Positions 32,572 through 36,828 of a stretch of DNA of 36,828 nt are shown in pieces. The position numbers and the translations under genes are program-made. Within the stretch, counting starts at the first letter, position 1. Every line of letters starts with the position of its first letter. The notes below the pieces were generated by a model that saw only the letters and a list, made by a program, of their open reading frames with translations, was not told the origin of the DNA and ran no database searches. This DNA comes from an uncultured Prevotellaceae bacterium (GTDB lineage Bacteria; Bacteroidota; Bacteroidia; Bacteroidales; Bacteroidaceae), in the NCBI GenBank assembly GCA_946186505.1, contig CAMHNI010000036.1, forward strand, positions 1-36,828, given 5' to 3'.

Positions 32572-35144
32572 AGACACTGCTCTCACTGCCGCCCAACCTG
32601 ACAGACTGTTTCCACGACATCACCGGCTATGACCGTGAACAGTTCTTCTGCACCTGTGATCCTGTCGGCCATCGCTTAGGCAGTGGCGGCGGCACGGCAT
32701 GGCTGCTCAGCCAGGCCTGTGGTACGGCCGACTTCGATGCCTGGCTTCCTCAGCAGAAACGCATCCTCATACATGCCGGCGGACAGAGCCGTCGCCTGCC
32801 CTCCTATGCCGTCTCAGGCAAGGTCCTCATGCCCGTGCCCGTGTTCCGCTGGGAGCGTGGCCAGCGTCTCTCACAGACGCTCCTCGACTTGCAGCTGCCC
32901 CTCTACCGGCGGCTCATGGAGATGGCTCCCGACAACATTCATACGATGGTGGTCAGTGGCGATGTCTATATCCGTGCTACCCAGCCCCTGCAGCCCGTTC
33001 CTGATGCCGACGTGGTGTGTTACGGTCTGTGGCTTCCCGCCACCGTAGCCCGCAACCACGGCGTGTTCGTCAGTAGCCGCCGCACGCCGACTGTACTCAA
33101 GCAGATGTTGCAGAAACCGTCGGTACAGACGTTGGGCGAATTGCAGAAAGACCATTTCTTCCTGACAGATATCGGCGTGTGGATGCTCTCCGACCGTGCT
33201 GTCCGGCTGCTGATGGACAAGTGCGCTGCACGGGTGCCGTCTGCTGACCATCAAGACTACAGGGAGTACGACCTCTACGGCGAGTTCGGCTGTACCCTGG
33301 GCACTGATCCCCTTATCGACGACCCTGAGTTGCGCTCCCTGCGGGTGGCCATCCTTCCGCTGCCCGGTGGCGAGTTCTACCATTTCGGCACATCGCGTGA
33401 AATGATTTCATCTACGGTCGCCGTCCAGAGCCTTGTCAGCGACCAGCGCGAAATCATGCACCTCGACCGCAAGCCACATCCCAGCATCTTCGTGCAGAAC
33501 GCTGTCACCGAGGTCGGCTTCACTGAGGAGAATACCAACATCTGGATAGAGAACTCACATATTGGCAAAGGGTGGCATCTCACCCGCGACCATGTCATCA
33601 CCGGCGTCCCCCGTAATGACTGGGAGATAAGTCTGGAACCGGGTGAGTGCATCGATGTCACACCTGTCGGCGACAGCGACTACGAGGTGCGACGCTATCG
33701 CATGGACGACCCCGTAGATAGCAACGACCTGGCCGGACGTGCCAACCTCAGCCGCCTCTTCGCCCAGCGACGGGAGTTCCAGCGGCAGAACTGGTCGGCA
33801 CTGGCTGCCAACTGGCAGCACTCCGTCTTCTATCAGCTCGACCTGGCCGATGCCGCCCGACAGTTCCGCATTGGCCAGATACCAATGCCCGCCCCGCTGC
33901 CCGCTGATGCACCGCTGATGACCCGCATACACGATGCCATGTTCCGCGATGACAGCGAACGGGCTTTTGCCCTGCTGCGTGAGGGACTTATGCAGCAGCA
34001 GACCTTCCCCCAGACAAGCCCTGAAGGACGGGGAGAGACTATCCTTTCCGACCAAATCGTCTGGGCACGCTCTCCCGTGCGTATCGACATTGCCGGTGGC
34101 TGGACCGACACGCCGCCCTATTGCCTCATGGAGGGTGGCAATGTCCTCAACCTGGCTATCGAACTGAACGGCCAGCCGCCGTTGCAGACCTTTGTCAAAC
34201 CTTGTCGCGAGCCACACATCATCCTGCGCAGCATCGACCTTGGAGCCTCAGAGGTCATCGAGACCTACGACCAGCTCTCAGACTACAATAAAGTTGGGTC
34301 GCCCTTTTCCATCCCCAAGGCAGCACTCACACTGGCTGGCTTCGTAAAGGGAGCCTCTGGTTCGCTGAAAGAGCAGCTCGTGACCTTCGGTTGCGGCATT
34401 GAACTGACGCTGCTCTCGGCCATTCCCGCTGGCAGCGGCCTCGGCACCAGCAGCATCCTTGCCGCCACCGTGCTCGGTGCCCTCAACGATTTCTGCGGTC
34501 TGGGCTGGGACAAGAGCGAGATAGGCCACCGCACCCTCCTGCTCGAACAACTGCTCACCACCGGTGGTGGCTGGCAGGACCAGTTCGGCGGTGTCCTCGG
34601 TGGCATCAAACTGCTGCAGACCCAGCCCGGCTTCTTACAGAACCCCACCATCCGCTGGCTGCCCGATGCCCTCTACACACAGCCCGAGTATGCCCAGTGT
34701 CATCTCTTATATTATACGGGCATCACACGTACCGCCAAGAAGATACTCGCCGAAATCGTGCGACGTATGTTCCTCAACCAGCACGAACAGCTCGACCTGT
34801 TGCGCCGTATGAAGGAGCACACACTCGAAATGTATGAGTCCATCCAGCGTCAGGACTTCCGTCAGATGGGGCTGTTGATGCGCCGCACATGGCAGCAGAA
34901 CCAGCTGCTCGATGCTGGCACCAACCCTGCCGAGGTGCAGGCACTGACTGATCTCGTCGATGACCTCTGCCTGGGTTACAAGCTGCCCGGAGCCGGTGGA
35001 GGCGGTTATCTGTACATGGTGGCCAAGGACCCCGCCGCCGCTGCCCGCATCAAGCAGCTGCTTGGCGAAAACCGTCGCCATCCCAATGCCCGCTTCGTCG
35101 ATATGAATCTCTCAAAGAAAGGCTTGCAGGTCTCGCGAAGCTAA
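32568..35144 (+). CDS. fkp: Bifunctional L-fucokinase / GDP-fucose pyrophosphorylase
   Basis: Salvages free L-fucose to GDP-fucose for surface glycans and glycoproteins, as in Bacteroides fragilis. 858 residues. The N-terminal half carries the pyrophosphorylase signature HAGGQSRRLPSYAVSGKVLMPVP near residue 70. The C-terminal half is a GHMP kinase, with RSPVRIDIAGGWTDTPPYC near residue 505, the ATP loop PAGSGLGTSS near residue 620 and GAGGGGYLYM near the end. Between the halves, residues ~477-493 (QTFPQTSPEGRGETI) match the MITE-like repeat seen in pyrG and purF. The ATG overlaps the yfhO stop by four bases. B. fragilis Fkp is 949 residues, so this version is shorter. Confidence 0.93.
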   Translation: MKTLLSLPPNLTDCFHDITGYDREQFFCTCDPVGHRLGSGGGTAWLLSQACGTADFDAWLPQQKRILIHAGGQSRRLPSYAVSGKVLMPVPVFRWERGQRLSQTLLDLQLPLYRRLMEMAPDNIHTMVVSGDVYIRATQPLQPVPDADVVCYGLWLPATVARNHGVFVSSRRTPTVLKQMLQKPSVQTLGELQKDHFFLTDIGVWMLSDRAVRLLMDKCAARVPSADHQDYREYDLYGEFGCTLGTDPLIDDPELRSLRVAILPLPGGEFYHFGTSREMISSTVAVQSLVSDQREIMHLDRKPHPSIFVQNAVTEVGFTEENTNIWIENSHIGKGWHLTRDHVITGVPRNDWEISLEPGECIDVTPVGDSDYEVRRYRMDDPVDSNDLAGRANLSRLFAQRREFQRQNWSALAANWQHSVFYQLDLADAARQFRIGQIPMPAPLPADAPLMTRIHDAMFRDDSERAFALLREGLMQQQTFPQTSPEGRGETILSDQIVWARSPVRIDIAGGWTDTPPYCLMEGGNVLNLAIELNGQPPLQTFVKPCREPHIILRSIDLGASEVIETYDQLSDYNKVGSPFSIPKAALTLAGFVKGASGSLKEQLVTFGCGIELTLLSAIPAGSGLGTSSILAATVLGALNDFCGLGWDKSEIGHRTLLLEQLLTTGGGWQDQFGGVLGGIKLLQTQPGFLQNPTIRWLPDALYTQPEYAQCHLLYYTGITRTAKKILAEIVRRMFLNQHEQLDLLRRMKEHTLEMYESIQRQDFRQMGLLMRRTWQQNQLLDAGTNPAEVQALTDLVDDLCLGYKLPGAGGGGYLYMVAKDPAAAARIKQLLGENRRHPNARFVDMNLSKKGLQVSRS
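34001..34040. repeat. Partial MITE-like element in the linker of fkp
   Basis: ACCTTCCCCCAGACAAGCCC followed by TGAAGGACGGGGAGAGACT; it resembles one half of the element found in pyrG (CTTCCCC...AAGCCC). It lies in frame between the two catalytic halves of Fkp, a place where extra residues should be tolerated. Confidence 0.55.
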
Positions 35145-35165
35145 CAAATAGTAAATAGTAAAACC

Positions 35166-36023
35166 TTGGAGTTCCGTACCGTTGTCGATATACCGAAGCC
35201 CGGCTTCCAGATAGAGCCATGCGAGGAAATGCTCTTCGTTGGCTCCTGCTTTGCCGACAGCATCGGCCAGCGCTTCCGCGAAGAACAGTTCCGTGCCACG
35301 GTCAACCCCTACGGTGTGATGTACAACCCCGCCAGTATCCTCCATACCGTGGAGCGCTTCGAGGGCAACCCGCGTGTGGTGTTCCTCACCTTGGGAACCA
35401 ACCATGTCTATCGTCTCCGCGAGACTGGCGAGATAGTCGATAACTGCCAGAAGCGCCCCGCCGCCCTTTTCCGTGAGGAACAGCTCACGGTTGACGAGTG
35501 TGCCGACTACTTGCGTCGCACCGTAGAGGTGCTGCGCAGCCGCCGTCCTGATGTCCAGGTGGTGCTGACCGTCAGCCCCATCCGCTACCGTAAGTACGGC
35601 TACCATGAGAGCCAGCTCTCTAAGGCCACCCTGCTCTTGGCAGTGGAGAAGGTTTGCAGTGGACTAAACGGACTAACACGGACTTCCCAACCTCACGAAT
35701 TCCGTGAAAGTCCGTGCATGTCTGTTGCCTATTTCCCCGCCTACGAAATCGTCCTTGACGAGCTGCGCGACTACCGTTTCTACCGTGATGACATGCTCCA
35801 CCCATCGTCGCAGGCCGTGGAGTACATCTGGCAGCAGTTGGTTGAGTACTACTTCTCGCCCGTTGCCCGTCAGTTCCTGAGCGAGTGGGCGCCCTTGAAG
35901 GCCGCCCTTGCCCATCGTCCCTTCAATCCTGACTCCGAGGACTACCTCACCTTCATCACCGCTACAAAGGCCAAGGCAGAAGCCCTGTTGGAGTATTACG
36001 GTTCACGGAGCCATTCTGACTAG
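35166..36023 (+). CDS. GSCFA-domain protein with TTG start
   Basis: 285 residues. Contains the family name motif, LFVGSCFADSIGQRF, near residue 21, then NPYGVMYNPASIL, TLGTNHVYR, LTVSPIRY and YFPAYEIVLDELRDYRFYRDDMLHPS. The GSCFA family resembles the SGNH/GDSL hydrolases, so an acyl-transfer or esterase role on a glycan is possible but unproven. No ATG fits the conserved N-terminus; TTG at 35166 (MEFRTVVDIPKP) is the best start. Residues ~165-187 (SGLNGLTRTSQPHEFRESPCMSV) are an in-frame insertion made of the repeat that fills 36040-36534. It lies 21 bases after fkp, probably in one operon. Confidence 0.87.
   Translation: MEFRTVVDIPKPGFQIEPCEEMLFVGSCFADSIGQRFREEQFRATVNPYGVMYNPASILHTVERFEGNPRVVFLTLGTNHVYRLRETGEIVDNCQKRPAALFREEQLTVDECADYLRRTVEVLRSRRPDVQVVLTVSPIRYRKYGYHESQLSKATLLLAVEKVCSGLNGLTRTSQPHEFRESPCMSVAYFPAYEIVLDELRDYRFYRDDMLHPSSQAVEYIWQQLVEYYFSPVARQFLSEWAPLKAALAHRPFNPDSEDYLTFITATKAKAEALLEYYGSRSHSD
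35660..35722. repeat. AGTCC-family repeat inserted in frame in the GSCFA gene
   Basis: Contains CGGACTAACACGGACTT (35669-35685), the exact reverse complement of the core of the modules at 36216, 36311, 36404 and 36453. A partial inverted arm (CCGTGAAAGTCCGTG) follows near 35702-35716. The family of GSCFA proteins normally passes straight from the helix before it to YFPAYEIV. Confidence 0.75.
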
Positions 36024-36039
36024 GAAGGCTGGCTTTTTA

Positions 36040-36534
36040 GCATCGGACTACAGGACTTTGTGCTGATGATTTTTAGCATCGGACTACAGGACTTGAGGAC
36101 TTTTCTTCTTTGGCATCGGACTTAACGGACTTAACGGACTTTTTTCTTTGGCATCGGACTTAACGGACTTAACGGACTTTTTTTCTTTGGCATCCTTATC
36201 GTGGAAACACTATCGTAAAGTCCGTGTTAGTCCGTTCCGTCCGATGCCGAAAAAAACACCAGCTTAAAGTCCTTTAGTCCTGTAGTCCGATGCCCAAATA
36301 GTCACCCTCTTAAAGTCCGTGTTAGTCCGTTCCGTCCGATGCAAAAAAACACCAGCTTAAAGTCCTTTAGTCCTGTAGTCCGATGCCCAAATAATCACCC
36401 TCTTAAAGTCCGTGTTAGTCCGTTCCGTCCGATGCAAAAAAAAACAGCAGCGTAAAGTCCGTGTTAGTCCGTTCCATCCGATGCCAAAAGACATCATCGT
36501 ATAGTCCTAAAGTCCTGTAGTCCGATGCAGAAAT
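36040..36534. repeat. Array of AGTCC/GGACT modules in opposed orientations
   Basis: Four forward modules beginning GCATCGGACT (36040, 36076, 36113, 36151; ~37-base period) face seven reverse modules (starts 36216, 36265, 36311, 36358, 36404, 36453, 36502; 46-49-base period). The reverse modules alternate type A (AAGTCCGTGTTAGTCCG, then TTCCGTCCGATGC) and type B (AAGTCCTTTAGTCCTGTAG, then TCCGATGC) in the order A-B-A-B-A-A-B. The intervening segments are themselves repeated, so this is not a CRISPR array. Confidence 0.9.
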
Positions 36535-36740
36535 AGGCGCTTTGCAACCGTTTACGTAGGCGCAAACGACCTTTCGCGTTGGCGCAAACGACCGTTTGCG
36601 TAGGCGCAAAAGATGTAGCAGCTATTTTTTCAGGGGCACCATAGGGGCACGGTAGGGGCACGGTTTTGACCACATCGTGCCCCTGCTAACAGACATAGAA
36701 ACAGAATGTTATCTTAAAAAGGGGCACGAGGGGCACAGTT
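36535..36740. repeat. Two further short tandem repeat blocks
   Basis: At 36553-36613 a 22-base unit containing GGCGCAAACGACC is repeated nearly three times. At 36632-36662 AGGGGCAC occurs three times at an 11-base period, and the last copy (36654-36662) pairs with CGTGCCCCT (36676-36684). Two more GGGGCAC copies lie near 36721-36735. No gene is recognised from 36024 to the window end. Confidence 0.8.
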
Positions 36741-36828
36741 TTTTTTGTTCATGCTGACGATGCTCAAGCAGACTGAAGTGTACTGATTTAGGTTGACAGT
36801 TTATACTCTTAATATCAATACAGGTTTA

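Noticed and set aside
36216..36534. Regular repeats with a period of 46-49 bases, looking like a CRISPR array
   Set aside because: The segments between the repeats are themselves repeated, the units alternate in two types and flip orientation, and no cas genes are near.
36415..36609. A 64-codon open frame on the minus strand at the right end
   Set aside because: It lies wholly within tandem repeat DNA and its composition follows the repeats; no start signal or family resemblance.

Overview
The window reads as a chromosomal piece of a Bacteroidales genome, most likely Prevotellaceae (Prevotella in the broad sense). The signs are Bacteroidetes-type promoters (TAnnTTTG -7 boxes) in front of most transcription units, a 2,544-residue SprA, the MurF-alanine racemase fusion, the fucokinase/GDP-fucose pyrophosphorylase fusion Fkp, a GSCFA protein, and an M6 protease ending in a Prevotella-type sorting tail. 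No tRNA, rRNA, CRISPR array or classical insertion sequence was recognised.

Layout. 1-6172 (minus): a probable nitrogen operon amtB-pyrG-purF-asnB, in which an ammonium channel is followed by three glutamine-dependent amidotransferases; asnB runs off the left edge. 6713-16190 (minus): sprA, the type IX secretion translocon, downstream of typA/bipA. 16350-20511 (minus): a uronate-type cassette of a GatC-like PTS EIIC without visible partners, a KduI isomerase with an apparent signal peptide, and an ExuT-like MFS transporter. 20643-22717: a secreted M6 metalloprotease converging with an XRE regulator. 22718-23486: an AT-rich gene-free stretch. 23487-27342: holA, divergent from a small HsdR-N-like nuclease-fold protein, then a C4 zinc-ribbon coiled-coil protein, a Nif3-family protein and rpsO. 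27483-29966 (minus): murF-alr, divergent from yfhO-fkp-GSCFA (plus, 30085-36023). 36024-36828: a gene-free region packed with several repeat families.

The most striking content is a family of short palindromic, MITE-like elements with ends close to GCCTCCCCAAGCCC. Two complete copies fill the intergenic gaps around kduI. Related copies sit in frame inside pyrG (three times), purF and fkp, adding Pro/Gly-rich peptides to conserved enzymes. A second family (AGTCC-rich modules) forms an 11-unit array at 36040-36534 and has also inserted in frame in the neighbouring GSCFA gene. This resembles the in-frame Rickettsia palindromic elements but the sequences are different. Whether the family has been described before cannot be judged from sequence alone.

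Functional links that can be inferred: ammonium uptake feeding glutamine-dependent synthesis; a possible periplasmic isomerisation step for 5-keto-4-deoxyuronate with two candidate transporters; and SprA together with a secreted protease carrying a C-terminal sorting-like tail.
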